Positions 35,668 through 49,400 of a DNA stretch of 64,000 bases are shown in pieces. Numbering within the stretch: the first letter of the stretch is position 1; each line of letters begins with the position of its first letter. The position numbers and the translations under genes are program-made. Source of the stretch: Pachyseris speciosa (taxonomy: Eukaryota; Cnidaria; Anthozoa; Scleractinia; Pachyseridae); NCBI GenBank assembly GCA_016490735.1, contig JAEMWC010000269.1, forward strand, positions 460,001-524,000, given 5' to 3'. The notes below the pieces were generated by a model that was not told the origin of the DNA, ran no database searches, and saw only the letters and a program-made list of their open reading frames with translations.

Positions 35668-38551
35668 TTAAACACGGTATCAATTCATACGTACAAATAA
35701 AATATGCTCTTCCATCGAGCCGTGTATTTACAATTAAATCATACAGTAACAGAAGCACTATGTATAATAATAAAATAAAACTATGTATGTGGAGCGATTA
35801 CTTTGAAAACATCAGATTGTTATTATAAATAGAAATAGTTTAACGACAGGGATTCTTTAAGAGGGTTCAAAGTTGTTTGAAAGCTTTTTTGGCCATGGGG
35901 TAAGCAAAACCGGTCTTAAAAAGTTTATCTGTGATTTACTTGAAAACGCTCTTACAGATTACTTTCTAATTTGGCCTACAAGTTGTGGAACTTGAGTAGT
36001 TTACACTCTTGAAGTTTCATTATGAAGTGTGACTGGATTTCGAGATAATTGACCTTTTCCAAAATAAGCGACCACGAGTTATCGTCGCTATGGTAACAGC
36101 TATTGCTTGGTAACCAATGAGGAAATAAACTTTGATCATATGTCGAAAATATATATGTTGTAGTGTCAAGGACATCGAAGCTTCTCTTCTGCAGCAAATT
36201 TTGATTTCAACAGGTACACCCCAAGGCAGACTTAAGAAATACGATTTAAGCTTCTTTTTAAAGTTGCTGAAGGTAAGGCTGTTGTGTAAAGTCAAAGGGA
36301 TATCATTCCAAATAGTTGGGGCTTGAGGGCAAATTGTTACCTACGCGAGATTTTATGTAAGTTAAAACGAGAGCGAGTTAAATAATCATGATACTCACGG
36401 TTAAGATGCAGAAATGAAAAAGAGAGGCGGGCAGAAGGCGATTGAAATATGAGAAAACAAAACAAGAGACATGGAATTTATAGAGCAAGTGAAGCGGAAG
36501 AATATTAAGCTTGGAAAAGAGAGGCTCAGAATGTGTTCGTGGAGGAGAAAGTGTAATAATGCGAATGGCTTTCTTTTGTCGTATATAAAGTGGTTCGAGG
36601 AAAAAGTCGAATGTGGACGCCCAAATCAAATTACAGTAATTGATGTACGGTAAAAAAAGAGAATTATATAAGGTTTTAAGGGTATTCGAGGGTAGACATC
36701 GTCTTGACTTATGTAAAATTCCAATAACCTTAGCAACCTTATCACAGACAGTAGTAATATGACGTTTCCATGAAAGATTTTCGTGAATAATGATTCCGAG
36801 AAATGTGCATTTCTCCACCCGGGTTACAAGAGTGTTATTTATATAGATGTTAACTTCGGAGAGATCAATCTGTTTACGGCGTGGATGGAAGATGATGAAT
36901 TTCGACTTGTCGGGGTGGACAGTACGCTTGTTTGCATTAAACCAAGAAGAGACGTAAGAGAGCTCTTGATTAACAATGTTTGCTAAAGTAGCCAAGTCTT
37001 TATGACGAAAAAAAATATATTAGTATCGTCTGCAAAGAGAATAAACGAGTGATACTTCGAGGAGTGGAAAAGATCATTAATATATAAGAGGAAAAGAAGA
37101 GGGCCAAGGACTGAACCTTGAGGGACCCCACACTTGACTGTTTTATTAGGAGACACATGACCATTGACCATAACATATTGCTGCCTATCAGTCAAATAAC
37201 TAGTAAGCCAGGCTAAAGGAGAACCACGAATACCATAAAAGCTTAATTTATCAATAAGTATCTGATGGTTGAATGTTATACTGAACTTCTGACATTATAC
37301 CTGGATTGCTGTCATTCGTTTTGCATTTCTATAGGTCTACAGGTACCCATCTTTTCTATCTAGTTTATTAGCTAGCTTTGTCTACTGTTCTTTGTAAAGC
37401 AGTCTATGTCTCTGACCAAAAGCCATTTAAGCCCCTGGCTTTGGCCCAACTTATGATTACTTTGTATAAACTTCTGACATTATACCTGGATTGCTGTCAT
37501 TCGTTTTGCATTTCTATAGGTCTACAGGTACCCATCTTTTCTATCTAGTTTATTAGCTAGCTTAGTCTACTGTTCTTTGTAAAGTAGTCTATGTCTCTGA
37601 CCAAAAGCCATTTAAGCTCCTGGCTTTGGCCCAACTTATGATTACTTTGTATAGAATTTTGTGTGGAATAAACAATAATAATAATAACAAAGGCCAAAAT
37701 AAAAAACACTGATGGGAGGTTTGTATAAACTGAAACCGCGATCTACTTTGGTGGTTTTTGTGAACAAAAGTTATTAGTTTTAAACTGAGTTGATAAATGC
37801 TGCGTGCCAGACGCTGGAGCAATATGGAAGGTGATTTGGTGTAGGTATGGCGGGGTGACAGTTTGGATAGTGCGCGCGTGAAAGAGAAAACGTGCGCGAG
37901 AGAAAGACAGCTTCGTCTCACGTGTCGCCTTCCTCGCGCGCCCCGCTCCCAGAAGGCTGGAATTGAGACATTATGGCACATTTGGTTTCCAAAATCAAAA
38001 TCAAATCAATTTATTTAAGCTGGATAGCATGGGGAGTGGTTGCCCATTCTTCCGATCCGGGAGCTCATGTATGAAACGTTCGAGCATTCCGGATCGAGCG
38101 TTGGTTTTTGAAGAGAGGGGAAAACCAGAGTACCCGGAGAAAAACCTCTCGGAGCTCTCAGAGCACACTGCTGTGGCAAGAAAAATGACTGCATCGAAGT
38201 TCTAGAGTATGAAAAACAGAATGATTTGGCCTCATGAGAACAGAAGATGGAGGGTAAAAAGATGGAAACATTACCTTGACAAGCTCTGAAGGAGGCCAAA
38301 TCTGAATGGGTTCAATCTGCTGTGGAGTCTGTGTTTCAATACCAAATGTTGCTAAGGTAGTCTGCAAACTAAAAATCAACAAAGTGACCGTGTTACTCAC
38401 AATTCATAACTCATTTCTACACTACAAATAATAACGTGTTTCCCATTCAAAGGAACACAAGTCTCCAATGTCACGAATGTCACGAGCGAAAAGTCTTCTT
38501 TTATCACTTCTTCTATTAGTATTTTATAAGGTAAGCGCTAAATAAGTTACA

Positions 38552-38593
<42 letters not shown>

Positions 38594-41500
38594 TTACTTC
38601 ACTTTATTGCTTCTTCTTCTTCTTCTTCTTATTATTATTATTATAATTTGCAGGGTGTTAATGCCTATTTTCTCGCAATTTACTTTTTAAAGGAAGAGTT
38701 GTCTTACAGGACACAGCTAGCCACATTAGCAAGTCATCTCTGTTTTTCAGCCTTTGCAAGAAGTACCTCTAACATTTTATGAGCGACTGCCAACACATAG
38801 CAAATTCTCAGGAAGAAAAATGTACTGTGACCCTCACTTTCTACTTTCTGAAATCAAAGACACTTGGACAACCAGGTCGGAGTCAGCAACCTTGAATAAC
38901 AATAAAAAAACAGCGTCAAAATGAAACGAGAAACGTGTAAACCGGTACATCAACAGAAGCTAAGGCCAGAGAAAGCCATTCCACAAGGATACTTCTTTCC
39001 TTGAAAAAAAAAAAAAAAAAATGAGAAAAAACACCGATGGTTTGATGGTCTAAATTCTCTGCAACTAGTTTTATCAAGAAAATAATTCAGTGGGTTGTAA
39101 AATCTATCAACTGCAGCTCTGTTCGCACAATCATTTTTGGTCCTCACTGGATAAGCGCGAGAAATGGTAAATCGGCTTTTAAAGAGAAAGATACAGTCGA
39201 TGTTTCAAATAAAAACTGACAAAAATTCTGATTTCAATTGGTATTCTTTAAAAAAACGGACAACAGTCAAGACTTGAACCAGAAACATTTTGTTCTCGAA
39301 AGAGAACTTGCCAGACAATTATTTCCACAAAAGAAAGACAAAGTTTTGTCTATGTGTGGGAGGGGGTGGGGGAGAGAGTGGGGGTGAGGGGAGAGGGGAG
39401 AGGGGCTCAGGAAGATAACAGACTACTTTTACCTTAAATGAAGAATATCTGTGACTGCTGTAACCATAGCGATTTTTAGCTGAGTGGGACAAGTGCCTGC
39501 CAATGGGATCAATCTCATTCACATCTAAAAGGCCACGATCTGCAAATACATACGAGGACCAAGACCTGAAAACAGCGCCAACCGATCCTTCTGCCGTGCC
39601 CATAGAATTTTACTTCATTCTGGTTGCATGGTTGGCATAAGGTGGGACTGCATAATAATTATGCAGTCCCACTTTATGCCATAATAATTTATGCAGTCCC
39701 ACTTTATGCCATAATAATTTATGCAGTCCCACTTATGCCATAATAATTTATGCAGTCCCACTTTATGCCAAGGACTGTATAATAATTATGCTGTCCCACT
39801 TTATGCCAACCATACCAACCAAGACAGGATGAACCATAAAATGAGCTATGGATTTGACTTTTGGTTTTGGTATGCAGTTCCAATACTTAGTGATTCAGAC
39901 TGCTGTCTAAAGGAATAAGACAAATGTTTGCAAAACACAAAGTAAACCTGAACAACTTTCCACTTATTCAGTGGACGAAGGAGGAGACAACTATAAAGGC
40001 CTGGCTAAACTAGGAAACATTGGCGACGAAACAAATTCCCAGTTGAACAACACGGGAAACATTTGTTGTGGGAACAAAATTCGTGTCCAGGAAACAAAAA
40101 TGGTTTTGGCCAAAAGTCAGAAACATTTTTTGTTTCCGAAACACAAAATTTGTTTCTGCAACAAACATTTCCTGTGTGACTAAACTGGGAAACATTTGCG
40201 TCCTCAACAACGTTTCAGCAACAATGTTTCCTAGTTTAGCCAGGCTTTGAGGGAAGTAAAGTTTTTGCTGGGCCTAGTGTTCATTAAATTGTAATAACTG
40301 GTGGGGTTCACTGTTCCTATATTTAGGGAGCAGGATGGTTTTTTTGTAAAACCCGACGAGAAGGAAGGGTAAGAGCTCAATACATCTGACTCAATTTTTG
40401 TACCTAATAACTGCATGATAATCAACAGAGACTGTCCCCACAGAAACAGGTCGCCATCCTCATCACTTGGCACCCTAATCTGAGTGTGCGGGTGCTTACG
40501 TTCAGCTTCTAGATATATCTTAGGCACACAATAATAATGAGGAATCAGGTCACCTAAGCAAAAAAACAAGGAAAGGAGACAGTTTTAAATTTCATGCACA
40601 ACGACTCCTTGAAGGGATCAAGGGAAGAAAAAAAGCGAAAGGGGGACAACTGAGGACTACATCAATATTATTACTCTCTCAGGGGTCATGAGATTTGGGG
40701 AAAAGCAAAAGGAAAGCGGGCTGTTTGAATACATTTTTGATGACAACTCCTTTCATGGATCATGTGATCTGAGAAAGAAAAAGAAATGGGGACAATTTTA
40801 ACGTAGAGATGCACCTTCACAAGGTTTTGTTTTAGGCAAAAAATGTCTTCAAATAACTCCACTGTTGCTCTACTCATGAAGAAAATGGAAAACTAAAGTG
40901 GAAATGCCACAAATTACTTCTTCATGGGGATAGCATGCTGTTTGAGATTTTTGGCACTTCCTTCTAATATGGTCTCAGGATTTGAAAACATTGTTTCAAT
41001 CCACTTTCATCTTTGCCATCCATAACCAAAAGGAATTTAAGTAGCTTCAAGGGGTTCACATGTTTAGCAACAATTTTAGGTTTCCATTGTTGCAAAGACA
41101 TATTTAAAATAATGTGCTGTATTTGGTGTGGCAGCACCCCTTTAAAAACAAAACACTCCCTAAATGGTTCTTTCTAAAAAACATAGTTCTCACCAGAATC
41201 TGTATGCTGTAATAATAACTCCTCTTGAAGTTTCTTGATGTAATGGTCAGCTGTACCTTTATCATTTTTAAAAAGTGCTATAGAAAAAAGAAAGAAAAAG
41301 AAAAACATGCTCAAGTTTGAAAAGCAAATTTTGAGAGCACTCACAAGCTGGATGAAAGACCAGGCTCAGAATGCACTGGCCTGAGCTGGTGATCATGCAC
41401 TCACTTCACTGGTTCCGATAAGAGGAGGGAGCAATCTTGTTTGACCAGCAGCGTCATTTTATATACTTTAGGTTTTGTATCACATAATTACTGTATCACA

Positions 41501-43249
41501 AGGTAGAGGCCATGTTTGTTTTAATTGAAGCTAGCAATTTCAAGTTAGCACCTCACAACTTGTTGGAGGTTAATTTATTTTCATAATGTAAAAGTGAAAC
41601 AGAAAAATGCAAACAAGTGGAACTCTGCATGCAACATATTTACTTCCCGAAGATGAAAGTTGCAGTCACCCATTTGGATGAGTGATCTCTGACTTGCACT
41701 CTCCAACAGATTTCACACTTGTGTGGGCAAATGGGGGCAAGTACTAATTTCCAACCCTGCATACTACACCCACTATCATGACATTAACATGACATTGGAA
41801 AGTGCATCCTGGGTACTATAAGAATGTTGAATGGTATCCTGTGTGATGTGGAAAGTAAATAAAATACTCTAAGTGAAGCTGAACATCTAGTGTACACCTA
41901 CAGTATGTCAGTGTGTTATCTGCCTCATCCTTTAGTTACTGTAGTAAATAAACTTAGCTCAAATTATGAGTGTTACAATTTACAGCAGTTTCCATGAATC
42001 TTGAGTATTAATATAATCCACATGTATCACAAAACAACTGCAGTTAAACTGCACCTAACACCAAAATATTTTTGTTGCTACAATAAATCTTTGCACCGGT
42101 CACAATAACATTCCACCTTTATTTCCAGTTTTGGACATTTTTATGGGCTTCAAAACGTACAAAAAACAAAGCATCATTTGGTCCATGACTGAGTCAGAAG
42201 GGGCTTGGGTCTAGTCTTGATTTGACATCACAAACTGCTTTGCATGCATTTTTACAAAGACTTAATGTGATGTAAATACATTTGTGATATCAAAATCAAG
42301 AAAAGACCCAAGCCCCTCACAAGCTTGGTCATGGGACAGATGATAGCCAGATTTTGCAACTTTTACAGCCTATGAAAAGTCAAAATAACTAGTCAAGATT
42401 TGGTAAAAAAAAAAAAAGGTGCAATGCATTTCAAACAGATGCAAAGAATTATTCAGTGAAAAATATTTTTTGGTGTTAGGTACACTTTAAATAATCATTA
42501 TGGTAGTTACCATCAAGGGCCAGATAGATGAAGAAAAATGGCCACTCGCTTTCAATCTTGTCAAATATCTGAAAACATAATGAAACCTTCTGTATAAGGT
42601 ACAATTAAATTAACAACTTCAAAGTCTCTGTTACCATTTACCGATATTATGAGTAGTTAAGTAGGTGCATGCATCTTAAAACTCAGGAAGAACATAATTA
42701 AATGCTGAACAGAACATGTGAGGTGACTTACCTGAAGCTCTCTCTTCTCATAAAACCTGCGATTTTTGTCCTCCAGTACAGATTTGTAGCCATCATGCAA
42801 GAAACGTTTTAATCCATAGTTGCCCTGCAAGCAACAATAACAATAAATTCACATCAGGCCATCAAACAACAGGTGGCTTCCATACAATTTGCTCAGTGTA
42901 ATAAGATCTTTGTCTAATCCACAGGTGTGAATTACAGACTGCTTGCACACAAACGTTAAACACGGTTTAACTGTAAACTGTACCTGCACCCCTGAAAAAT
43001 CAGAGGATCACTACATTCCATACTCTTTTTGATTAGTGTGTCTGTTTTTTCATATCCCTGTCAAGTTTTACATGTGGATGTGAAGAACTGCCATCTTAAC
43101 TAAGGCAAATGTTGAGCACACAGCCAGCAAGACCTTAGCAGTTATTTTAAGACCCTGCAGGTTATTGGTAGACTGCTAGCAGTGCCATTCTGAATAGTTG
43201 AGAATACAGATAGTCAAGAGTGCAGCAGTGAAAATTTGGTTTATCAACG

Positions 43250-43280
<31 letters not shown>

Positions 43281-43367
43281 GGATTCGATTAGCTGACATT
43301 TCGAGCGTTAGCCCTTCGATTCGCTCCGACGAAGGGCTAACACTCGAAACGTCAGCTAATCGAATCC

Positions 43368-43398
<31 letters not shown>

Positions 43399-43430
43399 CG
43401 TTGATAAACCAAATTTTCGTGTTTCACTCC

Positions 43431-43476
<46 letters not shown>

Positions 43477-46400
43477 TTCAGTGCAGCAGTGAGACTGGTG
43501 CAAGGAGATATAATTGAGAAGAGACTGGGGAGAGTGTGTTCACCAGTCTAATGCCACATTGTTGGCTTGCACTCCCGACTATAGGGGAATCTTTGTTGAC
43601 AATATTTGCCTCATTAGCATGAGCAATTCAGTTTCTGATGGAGCTACAAATAAATCAGTTCTGAATATTGAAAGATCATAGTATGAATAACTCTGCCTAT
43701 GAACATGAGCTTCATGTATTGAATACTTTTTGTGGAACAAAGGTTTAAAAACACAAAATTTTGCAAAGAATGTATGAACTCATTGGTGCTTTTGCCACCC
43801 AGAAATTTTGTAGTTTTGGGAAGATAATATCTCCTTGAATACTACACCTAAAGAGCTAAAAATTTCACAATGTATTTAATTTCACTAAATCTTTACCTGC
43901 CTGGAGTCAAATCACATCTAACATGTTTCCTTCTGTAAGCAAAGCCGTATACAAATGAGCAAAAATGTAAACAATGACGTAAGCAAAGATCCCCTATTGC
44001 ATGCGCTCCTGACTATCCAAAAAGGGATTGTTAGCAGTCTAGGGTATTGACCAGTTCAGTCTGGGATTTGAACCCATGCCCTTCTGCTCTGCAGTCACAT
44101 GCTCTTACCAACTGGGCTAGTTGAGCTGTAGTATACTGTACTCTACTGTATTTGTGATTTACATTTTATGTATTTTTATCCATTGTTAACAGGAAAGTTG
44201 CAAGTAGGTTGTTTCCTTGTGATGTTTTCTCACTCATAAGAGAGACCCTCCAAGGGGTGGTCTGTAGCCTCCAAAGCAGACGTTTTTGGGCTTGTCACGT
44301 GTTCCTTCCCCACGAACGTCTGCTGAACTGAACTGTCATTTCCATTCACGGCGGTTAGCCAATCAATCATAGTTCGTCTTCCAGTTTGTGGAAAGTAGGA
44401 CTTCGACCCCGAGATTTATTTTCCCAGACGATGCATGTGAATCGGTTTGCGGAAATTACTCCACGGGTGTCTATTTCCATTCTTATGCAGCTTGTTATTG
44501 GTTTCTTCAAAACAAAGGCTAACTGCTGGTGAACAGAAGTGGCAGTTCAGTTCAGCAGACATTCGTGGCGAATTAATGCATGATGAGCCCAAAGAGTGTC
44601 TGCGTAGGAGGCTAGGTGGTCTGGTGTCACTTTGTTGAGCACTCGTTTATAACTCTGTCTGTCACCTGTTTGATTAGGGATAAATCTTACTGCCACAAAG
44701 AAAACAAAAAGGAATGAAAAATGAATTGTCCATGTCGCAAACTGTCGCACATTTTCTGTGGGTTGTCAGTGTTTAGGGAGAAGATTGTCACCTGTTTTTG
44801 GAGCCATGTCACTAGTCACTTCTACTCCATGGAAGGCCTCAGGATAATGGAGTAGAATATTAAATAAATAAAAATATAATTTCATTATTAGAGCTATAAG
44901 CTATACTCAATACTTCCAGCTGTTTAGCTTGTTTTTGAACAAGGGGCGTTGTTGAAAAGTAGTGTACCAAAAATGGTTATGATTATCCACATAAAAATCA
45001 AGTCTGTCAAAGGAAACTTGTCAACAAGAAGCTTGCTGAGCATTTTCTTTCGACATGTTTTCATTGTTAGCAGTTTTGCCAGAGTCACAAACAGGAGGAC
45101 TTGATCAAAACAAGGAAGCAAAACACCTGCTTTGCTTGATATTTTCATAAAAATAGTGGGAGCTGGTCTTGATCAGTATGTAATGACATCACAGTTAATT
45201 AAATGGTATGTTAATATGTTACCTCCAGTTTCTCTAACACCACAGCATTTGCCTGCTGACACAAAGATTCATCACCAACAGCAAAAGCAGGAAAACCAGT
45301 GATCATCAGCAACGATGCATCAGTTTCCTACAATAATCAGTTGCAGTCTAACAATCCATCATTACCCAATACGCAATCAACCAATCAATCAATCAATCTA
45401 TCTATCAATCGATAATTGATCCACTGATTGGCAGATTGATCTATCGATTGATCAGTCAATCATCAAACATCAAATCATCATCTGACATTGAAACAGAAAT
45501 CTCTAAACTCCAAAATGGCAAGGCCACGGGATCATATAGCATCCCATCTAATATTCTTAGGATTATCAAGGCAGTTATATCTAAGCCTTTGGAGATAATC
45601 TTCAATCTTTCTTTTCAGACAGGCATTGTTCCTAATAGTTTCAAGTTAGCCAATGTAATACCAATCCATAAGAAAGATTCGCAAACTTGTCTCTCAAATT
45701 ATCGACCAATTTCTCTCTTATCCATATTTAATACACTTTTGGAGAAACTTATGTCCAACAGATTACTGAATTATTATCTTCTTGCCACACAGAATAAATT
45801 ACAAATAGAATAGAAGAGATAATAAATAGCTAATTAATATTAAATTTAAAGTAAACATACAACTTGGAAGGAGTGACTGTGGTGGGGAAATCTCCGAGAA
45901 GCAAAGCTTATGAGGAATAGAGATTCTCCCCCACGGGCATTTAAATACTACTAGGCGGCATTTAAAAATAAAGAAGAGACGTGTATTTTAAATATATAAG
46001 TGTGCTTAGACAAAAAGATAGATATAAAGTGTTATAGTATTTAGGTTGTATCTTGTCTGGCCCTTAAAAATGGTTTGATCACACGCTTGAATATATTAAA
46101 AGTCAGGGCGTTTTTTATGTTGCTTGGTAATGAATTCCATATCCTAGGAAACAGATCCCTTGAAACAGGATCGAAAATTTTTCGATATTTGTTCTACAGG
46201 TATGAGGTTGGTAAAGGTCAGAGTATCTTGTTGAATATTGATGAATCTGATTGTGAAAGATTTGATTAAAAGCAGTAGGTAAAGCATCATGATGATATAA
46301 GTACATAAAAGAACTTACTTGGAGCAGGACCATATAGCATTCAATCTTTCTTTTCAGACAGGCATTGTTCCTAATAGTTTCAAGTTAGCCAATATAATTT

Positions 46401-49400
46401 TCTTGATAGAGAAAGGGTTCTTTATCATAAACAATTTGGCTTTTGTGCCAAGCACTCCACTGATCAAGCAATTTTAAGTATTATTGATCAAATTCAAAGG
46501 GCAATTGATGATAAGGACTTCTCTTGTGGTATATTTTTAGATTTCAGCAATTAAAGCTTTTGACACAGTAAATCATAAGATTCTCCTTGATAAATTACAA
46601 TACTATGGTATCAGGGGTGTGGCTTTCACCTGGTTCAAATCTTACTTAGCTGATTGCCGGCAAATTGTGACTATCAATAATGTTAGTACAGACCCTCTTC
46701 CAATCTCGTGTTATTCCCCAAGGATCTGTTTTGGGTCCGTTGCTATTCCTACTCTATATAAATGATTTTTACCTCTGTTCTGATCTCTTTGATTTTCATC
46801 TCTTTGCTGACAATGCTAATTTGTTTTGTAAACATAAAGATCTTTTGTCTTTGCAATCTAATATAACTAGTGAATTAAACAATATTCACATATGGTTATG
46901 TGCAAGTAAGTTATCATTAAATGTAGATAAATCTAACTTTGTAATTTTTTATCCACCCCAAAGAAAAATAACTTTTAACTTCCAGCTAAGTATTAGTAAC
47001 AGACCTCTTAATAGGGAATATTATATTAAGTACTTGGGAATTTTGATTGATGCTAATTTGAACTGGAAGAATCAAGTTAATTATATTGCCAAAAAAGTGA
47101 GAAAAAGTGTGGGTTTACTCTCTAAACTTCGTCATTACCTCGATATTTCTAGTTTGGCAAATCTTTATGCACTCATCTACCCTTTCTTAATTTATGGGAT
47201 AATTGCCTGTGGAATTCACATATCCTACCACTCTTCGGTCAATTGTTGTCTTGCAAAAGAAAGCTTTACGAATTATCACTTTTTCAATGTTCAATGAGCA
47301 TTCAAGTCCTATATTTAAACAGCTAAAAATTGTCAAATTTAGTGACCTTATTAAATGTACAATTATTTATATAAGTTTCATAATCATCAATTACCATTGG
47401 TTTTTAATGATTTATTTATTCCAGTTGACAAAATTCATAGTCATAATACTCGCCTGGCCTGCAGACAAACTTATTATTTACCTTAACACCTCAAACTAAT
47501 TATGGCATTTTCAATATACACTTTCAAGGACCAAAAATCTGGAATCTAATCAAAGGAAATGCTAAAGTCCTGTCTATGAGTCAGTTTAAAAAGGTTCTAA
47601 AAAACAAACTTCTTGATGATTAGCATTTACACATGCTATTTTCTTTGCTTCTAATCAATAATCTTGCTTATTTATGTGATGTGCATTATATTATAATTAT
47701 TTTCTAATACTGTGGGTGTTTTTGGTGTGAGTTTCTTTGTGTATATGCCTCAGCCCAAAATTAACACTGTAAACAAAAAATAAATCGGGCCATAATTTTC
47801 AGCCCAAACTGGGCCGAAATCAACCAAAATAAGGCCTTAAAAGTTCAACCAAAAGTGAACCAAAACGAGCCTCACTGAAACGTAAATGTTTGAGCCACAA
47901 AATAAACCAAAATAGAACCCAAACGGCAACCTTACTCGAGTGATGCAAAACTGGGCCAAAATTGGGCTTAAACTACGCCATCATTTTGGCTGAAAAATAA
48001 CGCGATACTGATATGTGTCGACACGCTGCATATTTCTGTAATCCAGTTCGACCTAACTTTGGCCACATTTGGGCCAAAATTACGCTGTAGATGAGGCTGA
48101 TATCCAGCCATTTTGGGGTCAAGATTACGCTCAACAGTAACTCGACACTGGCCTTCACTCGAGATGGGGCGGTTGTTGACGACCACCAAGCTGCCGAAAT
48201 AATCTGAAAGGCTAACCTCTGTATTAAAATCATAACATAAAACACCAATATACGCATTGTAAGGGAAGTTTTTTTCTTTAATATTGTCAGCTTATTGATA
48301 CAGCTATTATAAAATCATAATGGTCAACTGTTAAGGTAAATACGTTGGTGTTAATCGCTAAGAAGTTAAGCTTAATTTTGTTCAGCTCCGAGATGACTTA
48401 ACAAAAATGCAAGTTTGCTGACGACCACGCAACAAATTTTCAACCTATTACAATCCAGTGAATTGCACCAACGACAATCATCTAAAGTAAGAGAATTAAT
48501 TGCCACTAGCTGCCAAATTACAAAATTAGTACCAAAGAAACACGGAACAGTTTGCTTCATGGTTGAATCTTAGCTCGTTTCAGGGGCACCCAACGAAAAG
48601 TTTCGGTAGATATCTGTTCGGTGGAGGGTAATTCGCCTTGTGCTTTCGGCGTCGGTTCAAGAGTGCACTCGGATTTTCGTAGCTAAAACGTGGCCCTAAA
48701 AGATTCACAATTGGAAAATCATAGCCCCTGAGGTTTTCGAAAAGGTTGTAATTGCTGTTTTTGGTCATCAAAAACGTCAACTAGCGTTTTCGGAAAGAAA
48801 ATAGTTCCCTAGAAAGTTCGTGGAAACTTCATTTCTGCTTGGATTTTCTCAAAGGAAGATTTTGTTCCCTAGCATTTTCGGGCAGCTAAAATTTCAGCTA
48901 GGAAATCCGAACAGATGAACTTCTTCCAGCTTATGAAAAGATCACTTTAAACAGACTTCAATCACCATAAGGTATATAAAAATGCCTTTCTAAAACTTTT
49001 GGTTGATTAGGCTCGTTGGGTGCCCCTATCGTTTGCCAGGTAGGCTACGTTTGCCGCTATTTCTACAACAGACAGAGCGGTGAAATTTGCTCACCTACAT
49101 GTAGATCAGTCTCGATCAGTCTGCTACTTCCCTTTCTTTGGAATCCATAAAATTAGATGGGTGCAAGTTTCCTGGAGATTACCAGTTCACTTTTACAGCA
49201 AACAGTTAGACATCCAAAAGCATCTTTCACATTGTGCAGTTCCCGCCGAAAACAATACAGAACGCTGCTTGCTTCCACGGAGAAACCCCAACAAAGATGC
49301 CGTGAAAATCGCTCCTTTCAAATCGCATGGTATTAATTAATGTCCTGACAAAATCCAAGGTGTATTTCCACACTTTCATCCCGAAATGAAGACACTCCAC

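Noticed and set aside
35632..35668. Direct-repeat array that could suggest CRISPR
   Set aside because: It is a plain CAT trinucleotide run at a LINE 3' end in a eukaryotic intron, with no spacers.
39540..39574. Upstream acceptor (TTTTCAG) for PHKB exon 39539-39433
   Set aside because: Using it in the required phase gives a stop codon within the exon; the TTTGCAG acceptor at 39540 keeps the frame and family similarity.
39971..40250. Overlapping frames rich in Phe, Cys and Lys
   Set aside because: They lie entirely within the inverted-repeat MITE at 39995-40248 and reflect its repeated GGAAACATT words.
44060..44128. Possible tRNA(Cys) gene on the minus strand (loop CTGCAGA)
   Set aside because: The A and B boxes are present, but the anticodon and D stems do not pair; it is a SINE head.
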